This document shows positions 7,636 through 16,964 of a DNA stretch of 64,000 bases, one piece after another (the first letter of the stretch is position 1; each line of letters begins with the position of its first letter). A program made the translations under genes and the position numbers. This stretch comes from Pseudonocardia sp. HH130630-07 (GTDB taxonomy: Bacteria; Actinomycetota; Actinomycetes; Mycobacteriales; Pseudonocardiaceae): NCBI RefSeq assembly GCF_001698125.1, contig NZ_CP013854.1:3658001-3722000 (forward strand), written 5' to 3'. The notes beneath the pieces are model-generated. The model worked only from the letters and a program-made list of their open reading frames with translations. It searched no databases and had not been told where the DNA came from.

Positions 7636-8601
7636 ATGCGGGCTGCTGGTCATGCCGTCGAGTCGATCCTTGCTGCCCTCAACACCCTGGGGCTCACGAT
7701 CGCGGCACGAACCTTGCGGGCCTGGTGCGCTCGGACCGGCACCAGGAACGGCGCCGCCGGCCGGGTCGCGGCCCGGACCGTCACCGACGCCCTGGTCGAA
7801 GACGCCGTCCGTGCGGCGGCGTTCACCACCAACCGCGCCGGCGAACCGGTGCTGGCCCCAGAGGGACTTTATGGGCGTCGCAAGATGCTGGCCCTGATCC
7901 GTCGAACGGTGCTGCCCGAGGCTGGGTTCGGAGCGGTCGACCGGGCGACGCGCTCGGTGGGGCTGGCCGGAGTGGTCCGCGGGAAACGGCCGCGCACGAC
8001 CATCCCGGACTCGACCGCCCAGCGGGCCGCTGATCTGCTCGACCGCAACTTCACCGCCTCAGCACCCGACAGCAAGTGGGTCACCGACTTCACCTACGTG
8101 CGCACGTATCAGTCGTTCACCTACGTGGCGTTCATCGTGGACTGCTTCTCGCAGAAGATCGTGGGCTGGCACGCCGCGCTCACTCGTGACGTCGAGCTGG
8201 TGGACGTGCCGTTACGGATGGCGCTGTGGCGACGTGCCCACGAGGGCAAAGCCGTGGCCCGGGACCAGCTGATCTGCCATTCCGATGCCGGGTCGCAATA
8301 TACGAGTCTGCGGTTCACCGAGCACCTGCACCTCGAGGGCATACGGCCCTCGGTCGGCAGCGTCGGCGACGCCTACGACAACGCCCTGATGGAGACCATC
8401 AACGGCCTCTACAAGGCCGAATGCATCCGCACCCGAGTCTTCCACGACGGCCCCTACCGCACGATCGCCGACGTCGAGTACGCCACCGCCAGCTGGGTCG
8501 AGTGGTACAACAACCGCCGACTGCACTCAAGTCTGGGCATGATCAGCCCCACCGAGTTCGAGGCAGCCCACTACGCTGACACAGAACCATCGGCCAGATG
8601 A
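7636..8601 (+). CDS. IS3-family transposase OrfB (DDE integrase)
   Basis: 321 aa from the first ATG; in vivo probably produced as an OrfAB fusion entered upstream of 7636. It contains an HTH_21-like segment and the rve catalytic core with WVTDFTYV (first Asp), CHSDAGSQY (second Asp) and YDNALMETINGLYKAE (Glu), the DDE triad, then the VEWYNNRRLHSSL tail. The reading frame is intact, so the element may still be active. Confidence 0.9.
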   Translation: MRAAGHAVESILAALNTLGLTIAARTLRAWCARTGTRNGAAGRVAARTVTDALVEDAVRAAAFTTNRAGEPVLAPEGLYGRRKMLALIRRTVLPEAGFGAVDRATRSVGLAGVVRGKRPRTTIPDSTAQRAADLLDRNFTASAPDSKWVTDFTYVRTYQSFTYVAFIVDCFSQKIVGWHAALTRDVELVDVPLRMALWRRAHEGKAVARDQLICHSDAGSQYTSLRFTEHLHLEGIRPSVGSVGDAYDNALMETINGLYKAECIRTRVFHDGPYRTIADVEYATASWVEWYNNRRLHSSLGMISPTEFEAAHYADTEPSAR

Positions 8602-8758
8602 TCACTGGCCACCAAACCACCGGCAGTAAAGCCGGGACGGTTCAGTTCGCCCACGAATCGCCTATACCGGGTGAACCTCGGAGCAGAGCTGCGTACTCGT
8701 CGGCGACGAGCTCGGACCGTCGGTGCCGATTAGCATTCGCGAACGGCCAGCGCGATAC

Positions 8759-8788
8759 TTCGTATGGTGTCGGGGCGGCTCATATATT
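8759..8788 (+). promoter_or_regulatory. Candidate promoter for a leaderless mRNA
   Basis: A TATATT hexamer at 8783-8788 lies about 6 bases before the GTG at 8795, with a weak -35 (TTCGTA, 8759-8764) 18 bases upstream. The spacing places the transcription start at or next to the GTG, as in leaderless actinobacterial genes. Based on sequence only. Confidence 0.4.
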
Positions 8789-8794
8789 CGAGCT

Positions 8795-9427
8795 GTGGAC
8801 AGCGTGTTCATCGTCAGCTGGCGGCGCGTCGGGCGCGACGGTGTGTGGGTGAGCAAGTTGCACGTGAGCCTGGACGGTTCTGGTACCGCCTGCGGGTCGG
8901 TAGTTCCGGACACGGCCACGATCGTGGCGTTGACCGGTGACTGGTTCGAGTACACGACTTGCTACAACTGCGCATACCGGCTCTGGCCCGAGTATGGGCC
9001 GGCGGACCGTATCCGACCGGTTCACGGCGAGGACTTTCCGCCCCGTCACCGCTGCCCGCACCATCTGGATCCAACAGCGTGCACCGTGTGCACCGCGGAC
9101 CTGGTGATCGCTGACCCGAACTGGCCGTGTCCCAACGGGTGCACCGAACCGCACGCACCCGCCGCCCGCTATCCGCGATGCACGGTGTTCCCGACGCACC
9201 TGCGCCCGGACCCCGACGGCGACGGGCGGTGTGCGGGCGGTTGTGAGTCCATCACACGTGTCGTGCGTCGGGCCAACCCGCGCCTGCACGTTGACCTCGC
9301 CGGGGGTAGTCAGATGACCTGCTATCACTGCTCGGGCGCCGTATGTCCGAGCTGCGGGGCGGCGCGCGTGGCGCACATTCTCAGCCGGTGTGACCGGTGC
9401 ACGTGGTTCGCCGAGTCGACGAAGTAG
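8795..9427 (+). CDS. Cysteine-rich putative zinc-ribbon protein, unknown function
   Basis: 210 aa from the GTG at 8795 (the frame is open from 8723; the promoter-like TATATT between the two argues for the later start). About six Cys pairs of the CxxC or CxC type are spread along it, including TCYNCAYR, CTVCTADLV, CPNGC, TCYHCSGAVCPSCGA and CDRCTWF, so several small zinc ribbons are likely. No enzyme motif is visible. It stands alone just right of the IS and left of other small element genes. Could be a DNA/RNA-binding accessory protein of the conjugative element; function not recognised. Confidence 0.55.
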   Translation: MDSVFIVSWRRVGRDGVWVSKLHVSLDGSGTACGSVVPDTATIVALTGDWFEYTTCYNCAYRLWPEYGPADRIRPVHGEDFPPRHRCPHHLDPTACTVCTADLVIADPNWPCPNGCTEPHAPAARYPRCTVFPTHLRPDPDGDGRCAGGCESITRVVRRANPRLHVDLAGGSQMTCYHCSGAVCPSCGAARVAHILSRCDRCTWFAESTK

Positions 9428-9661
9428 TCCCCTCGCTCCGCGGGTAGACCGTCGACTCCCTTGGACGGACCCTGTCCGGCCGGGGCCGTCGCTGGCATGA
9501 TGAGCGCGGGCAGATGCGCCTGCCCGCCCCGAGCGTCGATCGCCCACGACCGACCGGCGCGCCGAGGACAAGGTTCACCGAATCGCGCACTCGTTCTGCT
9601 GCACGGTCATCACCACGACGACAGCGGTACATGCGTGGGATGTTCCGCGGCCGGAGCCCTG

Positions 9662-10125
9662 ATGACCACGAACCGTCGACGCAAAGCCGCCGCCCGCGCC
9701 CACCAGCGCGTGACCGGCGTTCCCTACTCCGTGGCCCGGCGTCACGTGCTGACCCTCGACGACGTGCTCACCGAGCACCGCAGCTCGGCGACCACGGATT
9801 CGGGTTGTATGACGCCCGGAACAAGACCGCGGCCGAGTACGACGCCGAACTGCACCGCATGCGCGAGGAACTGCGTCGGGGTCGAGCAGAGGTCGAGGCA
9901 GTCCACGACTGGCTGCTCACCAACCTGGCGCCGATCAAGACCCCGACCCAGTCCAGCTACGCACTCAAGCACGTCGTCGAACAGGCGATCGGCCGCTACG
10001 TGAGCAACGGGCAGCTGATCGCGGCCGCGCTCATGGCCGGCTACCCGACGAGCCGTCCCGCCGGCCCCAACGTGCTCGTCGCGGTCAGCCGGCGCGACCT
10101 CGACCGCGTCCGGGCCCGCCGGTAG
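9662..10125 (+). pseudogene. Small conserved hypothetical gene broken by a frameshift
   Basis: Residues from MTTNRRRKAAARAHQRVTG up to about 9785 (LDDVLTEHR) lie in one frame. The continuation LGDHGFGLYDARNK through a C-terminal AIGRYVSNGQLIAAALMAGYP lies in another frame that runs to 10125. The two halves read as one basic actinobacterial hypothetical protein of about 150 aa. The switch is around 9780-9800. Either a real mutation or a sequencing slip; in either case neither half looks like a gene alone. The product has a basic N-terminus and a coiled-coil middle (AAEYDAELHRMREELRRGRAEVEAVHDWLL), perhaps a DNA-associated protein. Confidence 0.5.
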
Positions 10126-10307
10126 TCGCCGCAGAGATCGCCGACGGTGCCGGTCGAACTGGCGACTGCGTCGCGCCGGAGGCACTGTCGGCTGCGGGCG
10201 GTGGCGGGTAGGCGGCGCCTGCGGCCATGCTGTGAGCTGTCCAAGACGGGCCCGACGCTTCCCCCGGCGGGCTTGCTCCATCACGCCGTACTCGATCCGG
10301 GGGACTC

Positions 10308-10619
10308 GTGGCCGCCGAACATCGCGCCGCCGAACATCGCGCCGCCGAACATCGCGCCGCCGACTCGTCGACGACTGATCGCCTGCCGCGCGTCCGGGCG
10401 GACAAGGACCTCTTGCGGGCGGCCGCGGAGCGGTTGCGCCACAACGCCACGCAGGGCGCCTACCGTGGCCTCCGCCGCCCGGAGCTGGCCTACGCGCTGG
10501 CCTCGGTACTGGACATGGCCGAGGTCCGCTGGAACGACCAGGACGACGAGGACCGAGCAGGGATCCGGCTCTGCTGCCGTGCCTTGCTCGATGAGGTCGA
10601 GGGGGCTCGGGACTGGTGA
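10308..10619 (+). CDS. Small hypothetical protein with AAEHR repeats
   Basis: 103 aa. The N-terminus is made of three AAEHR units encoded by a perfect 15-bp tandem repeat, then a helical region ending ALLDEVEGARDW. The body (DKDLLRAAAERLRHNATQGAYRGLRRPELAYALASVLDMAEVRW) has no motif I recognise. It is convergent with the minus-strand membrane gene. GTG start at 10308; a start inside the repeat cannot be excluded. Confidence 0.45.
   Translation: MAAEHRAAEHRAAEHRAADSSTTDRLPRVRADKDLLRAAAERLRHNATQGAYRGLRRPELAYALASVLDMAEVRWNDQDDEDRAGIRLCCRALLDEVEGARDW
10311..10355. repeat. 15-bp tandem repeat, 3 units (GCCGCCGAACATCGC)
   Basis: Three identical units at 10311-10325, 10326-10340 and 10341-10355, followed by a partial unit. 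In frame they encode AAEHR. One of at least six period-15 arrays in the conjugative element. Confidence 0.9.
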
Positions 10620-10714
10620 CGTTCTGCCGGTCGGCCGCGGACGCCTGACCAGTGTCGGTCTGCGACCGATCCCGCGGGGGGCGTGCACGACGGCCGCACC
10701 GTTGGCGCGGTCGG

Positions 10715-11329
10715 TTACTCGTTGCGCTCGACGAGTTGCGCGGCCGGGCGGGTCGACCGGCCCGGCCAACGCAACCGCCGCCGTGCTCCTGCCGGTTCCA
10801 GCGAGGGGACGGTGTGGATGGCGCGGCGGACCGCGGTGGTGAGCGCGTCGAGGGCGGCATCGGCATCGGTTCTGGCTTGACGGGCCAGGTCGAGCATCGT
10901 TCGCATGTCCTGATCGGACACAAGGTCGTTGGGGTGTCCCTCGCCGTGCAGGGCTCGCTGGTTGATCTCGGCCGACAGGCGCCACCGGTGCATCAGCCCG
11001 GCCCACCTCCAGTGCAGGTCGAAGTGCTCGACGTAACGATGTGCGACGTCGTCGTGGCGAACATCGCGAACCGCACGCGGACGTCCCTCGGTGTGTTGCT
11101 GGTCCTGCCGGGTTACGGGTGTCGGTTGGCCGGGGTCCTCTCGATCCCGGCGCCAGCGACGGGCCTCGCGCAGGACGTCGTCGTAGAGCGCGCTCTGGCG
11201 TTCCCAGAGCGCGGTGGCGTGGTTACCGCGTCGGCCGGCCTGCACCGACAGCCGTGCACCGATGGTGGTCAGTGCGGCAGCACCACCGGCGCCCATCAAG
11301 GTGGCCTGTGCCACCGTCAAGACCCACAT
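10715..11329 (-). CDS. Putative membrane protein, unknown function
   Basis: 204 aa from the ATG at 11329 (MWVLTVAQATLMG...). One N-terminal hydrophobic segment (about residues 1-22) is followed by a soluble helical region rich in Arg/Asp and Trp (EARRWRRDRED; HFDLHWRWAGLMHRW). The frame stays open upstream to 11470, but that part is really the interrupted 3' end of the SARP-like gene in another frame plus IS sequence, so 11329 is preferred. It lies 41 bp downstream of the original stop of that regulator (11371), suggesting they once formed an operon; the IS at 11443 now separates them. Confidence 0.5.
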   Translation of the reverse strand: MWVLTVAQATLMGAGGAAALTTIGARLSVQAGRRGNHATALWERQSALYDDVLREARRWRRDREDPGQPTPVTRQDQQHTEGRPRAVRDVRHDDVAHRYVEHFDLHWRWAGLMHRWRLSAEINQRALHGEGHPNDLVSDQDMRTMLDLARQARTDADAALDALTTAVRRAIHTVPSLEPAGARRRLRWPGRSTRPAAQLVERNE

Positions 11330-11488
11330 GCCGAGATCCTGCCTCGCCGCACCGACAGTTCCCCGCGCATCTACAGAGCGGTCGTGCGTCGAATCTCGGC
11401 AACCAGTTCCATGGTGGCCGGTTCGGGTCGGGTGCGGATGGCTGCGGTTCCCCCATGATCGGGGAGGCATCAGCTATAAGGGGTAGCG

Positions 11489-11779
11489 ATGCCAGAGGTA
11501 CGGAAGCGCTACGACCGGGAGTTCCGTGACGGAGCGGTCCGGGTCGTGGAGGAGACGGGCAAGCCGATCGCCCAGGTCGCCCGTGACCTGGGGGTCAACG
11601 AGGGCACGCTGGGCAACTGGGTGGCCCGTGCACGAGAGGCCCGCGAGGACACCGAGGGCCTGTCTCGCGGCGGCGTCGAGGAGCTCAAGCGGCTGCGCGC
11701 GGAGAACGCCGAGCTGCGGATGGAGCGTGATGTCCTCAAGCGATCCGTGGTCCTGTGGGTCAAGGAGGCGACGAAGTGA
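11489..11779 (+). CDS. IS3-family transposase OrfA (copy A)
   Basis: 96 aa. Helix-turn-helix (AQVARDLGVNEGTLGNWV, about residues 25-45) plus coiled coil (ELKRLRAENAELRMERDVLKRSVV). The stop overlaps the OrfB start. Confidence 0.92.
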   Translation: MPEVRKRYDREFRDGAVRVVEETGKPIAQVARDLGVNEGTLGNWVARAREAREDTEGLSRGGVEELKRLRAENAELRMERDVLKRSVVLWVKEATK

Positions 11780-12684
11780 GCGTGGCCCGTTTCATCGCCG
11801 ACCAGAGGACCTTCCACCGGGTGCCGCACACGCTGGCCTGCGCCCTGTTGGGGGTGTCGATCTCCTGGTTGTACAAGTGGCTCGACCGCGCCGCGCGTTC
11901 CGACGGTGGTGCCACCGCGACCGAGAAGCGCCGCTGCGCGTTGGACGCCGCCGTGGCCGTGGCGTTCGACGACGCCCAGCGGCTACACGGCTCACCCCGT
12001 CTGCACGCCGACCTGTGTGAGGCCGGATGGCGGGTGTCGGAGAAGACCGTGGCGGACTCGATGCGCCGCCAGGGCCTGGTCGCCCGCCGGATCAAGCGGC
12101 ACAACGGGCTGACCCGCCAGGACCGCACGGCGCCGAAGTTCCCGGACCTGCTTCGTCGGGGTTTCACTGCGGCCGAGCCGAACCGCAGATGGGTCGGGGA
12201 CATGACCGAGATCCCCACCGCGGCCGGGAAGTTGTATCTGGCCACGGTGATCGACCTGTACTCGCGGCGGCTGCTCGGCGCGGCCACGGGGCTGCACCCG
12301 AACGCCGAGCTGGCGTGTGCGGCGATCCGGATGGCGGTGGCGGCCCGCGGCGGGGCGGACCGAATCGCCGGGGTGATCTTCCACACCGACCGCGGGTCGA
12401 CCTACACCGCGGGCGCGTTCACCGCTCTGTGTCGGCGGCTCGACATCCGTCAGTCGATGGGCCGGGTCGGGTCGTGTTTCGACAATGCCGCGGCGGAGGC
12501 GTTCTTCTCCAGCCTGGAGTGGGAAGTGCTGTCCCGCAACGAATTCGACACCATCAGTAGGGCGCGGGCGGCGGTCATCGACTGGTGTTACGGCTTCTAC
12601 AACCACCGGCGGCGACACAGTGCCGCCGCCGGGCTCTCACCGATCAACTACGAGAACGCCGCCCTCACCCGAGACGCGGCATAA
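11776..12684 (+). CDS. IS3-family transposase OrfB (copy A)
   Basis: About 302 aa from the GTG at 11776, whose last two bases overlap the orfA stop (GTGA); the frame is open from 11755, so a -1 frameshift fusion is also possible. HTH_21-like region (HGSPRLHADLCEAGWRVSEKTV), then the rve core with WVGDMTEI, FHTDRGSTY and FDNAAAEAFFSSLEWE giving the DDE triad, and a YGFYNHRRRHSAAG tail. Confidence 0.92.
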   Translation: MSVARFIADQRTFHRVPHTLACALLGVSISWLYKWLDRAARSDGGATATEKRRCALDAAVAVAFDDAQRLHGSPRLHADLCEAGWRVSEKTVADSMRRQGLVARRIKRHNGLTRQDRTAPKFPDLLRRGFTAAEPNRRWVGDMTEIPTAAGKLYLATVIDLYSRRLLGAATGLHPNAELACAAIRMAVAARGGADRIAGVIFHTDRGSTYTAGAFTALCRRLDIRQSMGRVGSCFDNAAAEAFFSSLEWEVLSRNEFDTISRARAAVIDWCYGFYNHRRRHSAAAGLSPINYENAALTRDAA

Positions 12685-14966
12685 GAACCCTCCACGATCT
12701 CGGGGGAACCGCAGGCGGCCAGGGCTGCGGTGAGGAGGTCGTAGGTGTCGGCGGCGGCGCGGGGACGTCCGTTCCTGAGGTGGATTCGGATGAGGTTGCG
12801 GTAGAGCGCTTCGTTGGTGGGTTCGTGGGCCCGTGCCTGGTGGAGCAGGGCGACGGCGCGATCGGGGTTCTCGGCGACGATGTGTCGGACGAGGGCGTTG
12901 ACGCCGAGGACGAAGCGGTGATCGACGGTGGTGCGTTCGGCGGTAACCCAGTCGCCGTGGTAGCCGGTGGCGAGCGTCCCGCGGTAGAGACCGACGACGA
13001 TCTCGGCGCTGGCCCGGTCGGGTCGGGCGTCGACGTCCGGGATGGCTTTCGCCGCGTCGCAGAACGACCAGTAGTCGACGGTGATGGTGGTGTCATCGAG
13101 GCGGTAGATGCCGCGGTCGTGCACGACCACGGGGCCGAGGTCGCGGGCGCCGTCGGTGCTGTGGCTGCGCAAGGTCTGGCGTAGCTCGCTGGTGGTGTTG
13201 TGCAGGTTGGCGTCCGGCCGGTCGGCGCGCGAACCGGGCCAGAGCGCATCGATGATCTCGTCGCGGGGGACGCCGTTCGGCTTGATGGCCAGGAACGCCA
13301 AGAGCTCGGCGGTGCGGCTATTGATGCGGATGGGGCGGGCGGTGGTCGGGTCGGAGGGATCGTCGCGGACGTGAAGCGCGATCGGCCCGATGACCGACAG
13401 CCACAGCGGAGTCCCGGGCATGGCCGGCGCGGCGCTCGACGGCTGTGCGGGCTCGCCGCCCGGTGTGGTGGCGTCCGCTGTGGCGGCGCCGCTCGTGTCG
13501 TCTGTGACAACGCTGCTCGGCGACGCGGCCGGCGCGGCCTGGTCCAGGCCGTGGTCGTCGCTGTTGCGGGCCGCGGTGTAGAGACGATCGAACAGCTCCG
13601 TCGCTGTGGACGGGGCCAGCTGTCGTCCCGCCAGATCGGCCTGCGTCGCGACGTGTTGGGTGCTGCTGCGCCGTCCGTCGATGTGGCGTTCGACGGTGTG
13701 GTCGTGGGTGATCGTGAGGGTGGTACCGGGCGCCCAGGGTCCGAGCAGGAGGGCGGTGGTCGGGCTCGGGTGGGAGTCGGCCAGGGCCTCGTGGACGCGC
13801 TCGCGGACGCGGTCATCGCGGGGCGCGGCGAGCAGCAGCACCAGCGGCGGCAGATCGGGGCGGATACGTCGGTGGGCGATGTCGTCGGCGAGCTTGAGCA
13901 GGGCGTCGTCGGGGTCGTCGACGAGCCGGACCAGCTCCGGTGGGGTGGGTGGGGCGGAGCCGAGCAGGTGTCGCCAGGCTTCGGTGTGAGCGACCATGCG
14001 GGGCGGGCGGTGCGCCCGGGTGAGCAGGGTCGCGAGCACGGCGCGGGCGACGTCTGCGCTACCGGGTCCGGTCAGCCCGAGACCTCCGGTCGCGGCGAGA
14101 TCGAGCAGGGCGCTGCGCCCGCCCGCTTCGCCGAGGTCGACCACGAGCGGGCCGTTCATCGCGGTCGGGGCCACAAGGACCGCGGGCACGATCGCGAGCG
14201 GCTGAGTGGGCGCGTCGGCGTCGACGTTCGAGGTTGCCGGCGCCGACATCGGGTGGGGGGTTCGTGGGCGGCGTGTGATCTGTTCAGGCGCACCGGCGGG
14301 GCCCATCTGCTGGGCGGCCGAGAGTCCGTCGGCCAGGGCGCGGCTCCACGTCGACCCCGGTGACGCGGGGACTGGTCTTGCGGGGACCGGTGCTGCGGGG
14401 ACCGGTGGCGCGCTGTGCGGTGGGGTCGGCGGCGCGGGAGCCGGTGGCGGCGGGGCGCCGGGCAGCCCGAGCGGCGACGCTCCAGGTGGAGGTCCGACCA
14501 CGCCGGGTACCGGTGGCGGGGTCGAGGTTGTGCGGGCGAACGCGTGCGGCGGGATGTCGGTGATGACGTAGCGGACCCGGTCCTGCTGGGCGAGCGCGGC
14601 GATTGCTGCGGCACCCGCTGCAGCGCTGGTGCCTGCGCCGGCGGTGAGGGCCAGCGCGGAAGCGTGGGCGTCGCCGCCGACGGAAGGATCGTTGTCGATC
14701 ACGACTACCGACGGCGTGGGCACTCGGTCGGCCGACGTCGGCTCCCCGTCGCCGCCCGACAGGTCGGGCCCGCCGTGGACGGCGTCGTAGAACTCGGCGT
14801 TGCCCCCGGAGTCGCCCCCTGAGCTGTCCTCGGTGGGCGCGACGTCGGTATGGAGGCCGTCGTCAGCCGGCTCAACGACGTGATCGACCTGGGCCGGCTC
14901 GGACTCCGTGGGCGGACGGCTGGCGGACGGGTGTCCGTCGACCGCGCCGCCATCGGCCAGGTGCTC

Positions 14967-15030
14967 GTCGGCTGGGTGCCAGTCGTCCGGGTGCTCGTCG
15001 TCTGGGTGCTCGTCGTCCGGGTGCTCGTCG
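14967..15030. repeat. 15-bp tandem repeat (DEHPD) inside the SARP-like gene
   Basis: Units GTCGTCCGGGTGCTC at 14982-14996, 14997-15011 (one change) and 15012-15026, with a degenerate unit at 14967. On the minus strand they encode an acidic DEHPD linker. Same period as the other arrays but unrelated sequence. Confidence 0.85.
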
Positions 15031-16088
15031 AGGGGACCGTTGGTCAGGTGTGTGGTCAGGGCCGCCTGGATCGACGACATCGGGGTGAGCGACGACGGCG
15101 GTGTGGGCTGCGGAGCGGGCGCGTCAACGGCGCCCTCGCCGGGTGAAGGGCCGGTCGGGAGCGGGGACGTGGTGGTTCCCGCGACATCGAGGGCCGCGTC
15201 GTCGTGGGGCACGGGAACTCCGGTCCCGGGCGATCCGGCCCCGGTCGGTGAGGCGATGTCGCTGGTGCTACGCGGAGCGGGGAAGGGTTCGAGCGCGGCC
15301 GGTGCAACGTCAGGTAGCGAGAGGGCCGCACTGGATGGATCGAGGCCGTCAGAGTTCAGGGTTGGCGCGCTGACCCGCTGCCCGGACGGGAGGGGGCGGT
15401 GGCCGCCGCCACGGCGAAGGTGGTCGGGTAGGGAATGCTCGACCAGGGCGTGGTGGATGCGGTCGGCGTCGTCGCGCAGGCCGTCCCAGCGGCGGCGGTG
15501 GGTGTCGAGCCACCGTTCGTAGGCGCTGCCGGCGGGGCCGCGCCACCCGTCGGCGTCGAGGGCCGGGTGATGGAGCCCGGCCAGGGCGTCGGAGCAGGCG
15601 CGGGCCCGGACCGACCACAGCGCTATGGCGGTGTCGAGCCGGGTGGGTGTCGCGTTGCGCGAGGTGTCTCCCGGAGCGTCCTCGCGCGCCGCGGAAGCGG
15701 GCTCGTGGGTGCTCAGAACTGCGTCACCGGCGCTGATGGCCGTGGCGATGTACTCGTCGGTTCGCTGGTAGTCGCGCGCGGTGGATATCAGCGCCGAGGC
15801 ACCGGCCCGATCGGCGCGGATCAGGTGCGCCCGCCGGGCCTGCCAGGCGTGATCGACCTCGTCGAGCCAGGGCGGCAGCGGGGGCGGGGCAATGGCGTCC
15901 AACGCGGACGGGACGAGGTTCATCCAGTTCGGCGCCGTCACCCGTGAACGTTCCGTCTCGGCCTCGTCGGTCTCGCAGCGAATCCGTCGGACCATCTCGT
16001 CGGTGTGCTCCCCGAACAGGTCCGCGAGGTCGCGAAGCTCGACCACCGTCACTGCGAACCCGCCGCCGGCGACGTCTGGACGGGTCAT

Positions 16089-16964
16089 TCTTCTACTCCT
16101 AACGCCGTGTTGATCAGCCACCGTCTTGGCTACTCCGTCGCCGTCACCAGCAGGGCAGAACGCCACGATCGACACCCGATCGGAGCAATCGATTGCCCAT
16201 CCGTTGTCGATGACCCACTGTTTCTGGACCGATCGAGTAGCGTCCACTGTGGCCCGCGCACGGGGCTGCGTCTCGCCTGCGCCTCGCCTGCGTCTCGCCT
16301 GCGCCTTAGAGACGCAGTCGCACCCAGTCATCCGTGCAGCACACGCGCGGCGTGCCACCCCGCGCGATGACCAGGCTCCCGACCAGCAAGCAAGGCCAGG
16401 GGTAGTCGGGGGCCGTGGCGTTTGATCCCGTTCCCTCGTGCTCCCCTCTCCTGTATGTCCTCCGTCCATGTCTATCTGTTCGCTACTTACCCCTATAAGC
16501 ATTTCAGTCACTCTCTATGATTGATTGTCCTTCCCGCAGTTCGAATGCCTATTCTCCTACTCTTGAGCTTCGGCCTCCATTGCCTTTCTCTCTCGCCTTG
16601 AGAGCCGTTCTGACGTGACGTTTCATCTGTATCAACTTTGCACGGCTTGAACACAGTTGGGGCGGCACGCATATTCGCCGGAACAATGCTGCGGAAAGGC
16701 TTGCAATTCGGCGCTTCCGCGCCTAGTATTGGAAGTGTCAGAACGGAGGGAGCGAAGGAGCTCCCGGTACAACCTCCGAGACCGGACAGCACGGTTCCAG
16801 CCCGGTTCTCATCTACGCCGCGATTGCCGCGACGCACGCGAACGATTGACTCGCACGCGAACTAGTGACCACGGGAGTTCTCCCGCGGTGATTCCACGCA
16901 ATTCGACGGACGGCTGATCTATGCCGCCCGCACCGAGCGACACCCTCACGAAAGGGGCCGGAAA
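16089..16964. other. 876-bp intergenic control region between divergent genes, partly AT-rich
   Basis: No convincing gene. The middle part (about 16440-16740) is clearly less GC-rich than its surroundings and lacks the codon-position bias of neighbouring genes. It holds the sigma-70-like promoter at 16701-16729 toward the plus-strand gene and presumably the promoter of the SARP-like gene toward the left. The open frame extending the SARP gene to 16511 crosses this region but shows no homology-like features. Confidence 0.6.
16701..16729 (+). promoter_or_regulatory. Sigma-70-like promoter
   Basis: TTGCAA at 16701-16706 and TAGTAT at 16724-16729 with an exact 17-bp spacer, within the AT-rich part of the gap. 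It would give a leader of about 230 nt before the gene at 16965. Confidence 0.5.

Larger units (their letters stand above)
7247..8644 (+). mobile_element. IS3-family insertion sequence, 1398 bp
   Basis: Bounded by imperfect 24-bp terminal inverted repeats at 7247-7270 and 8621-8644 (22 of 24 positions match). It contains orfA and orfB in a -1 relationship, the standard IS3 arrangement. I see no clear 3-4 bp target duplication (flanks CAG and GTT). Its left end supplies the stop codon of the graspetide methyltransferase gene. Confidence 0.85.
11443..12713 (+). mobile_element. IS3-family element, copy A, 1271 bp
   Basis: Ends are TGCGGTTCCCCC at 11443 and its complement ending at 12713. A GGC duplication flanks it (11440-11442 and 12714-12716), diagnostic of a simple insertion. 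Copy B lies inverted at 40067-41337; the only difference noticed is T versus C at 11869 (TTG/CTG, silent). Contains intact orfA and orfB, so it is probably recent and active. Confidence 0.95.
11371..16088 (-). pseudogene. SARP/BTAD-type transcriptional regulator gene interrupted by an IS
   Basis: Start ATG at 16088 (MTRPDVAGGGF...). The N-terminus (~residues 1-110) is helical and resembles type VII secretion (EspC/WXG-like) small helical domains. Then come a long Pro/Asp/Gly-rich linker with a DEHPD repeat, a P-loop-like remnant region (GGLGLTGPGSADVARAVL), and finally an AfsR/SARP winged helix (about 890-975, ending ALWPGSRADRPDANLHNTTSELRQTLR) and a BTAD helical domain (about 985-1125). The IS at 11443-12713 enters after codon 1125. 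Without the IS and one copy of the GGC duplication the frame runs 22 more codons to a TAG at 11371, giving 1147 aa. The broken form (12648-16088) replaces the tail with 21 IS-encoded residues. Likely a regulator of the element; whether the truncated form still binds DNA is unknown. Confidence 0.75.

Noticed and set aside
12648..16511. A 1287-aa start at 16511 for the SARP-like protein
   Set aside because: The first 141 residues come from AT-rich intergenic sequence with no protein-like character; the ATG at 16088 starts the conserved region.
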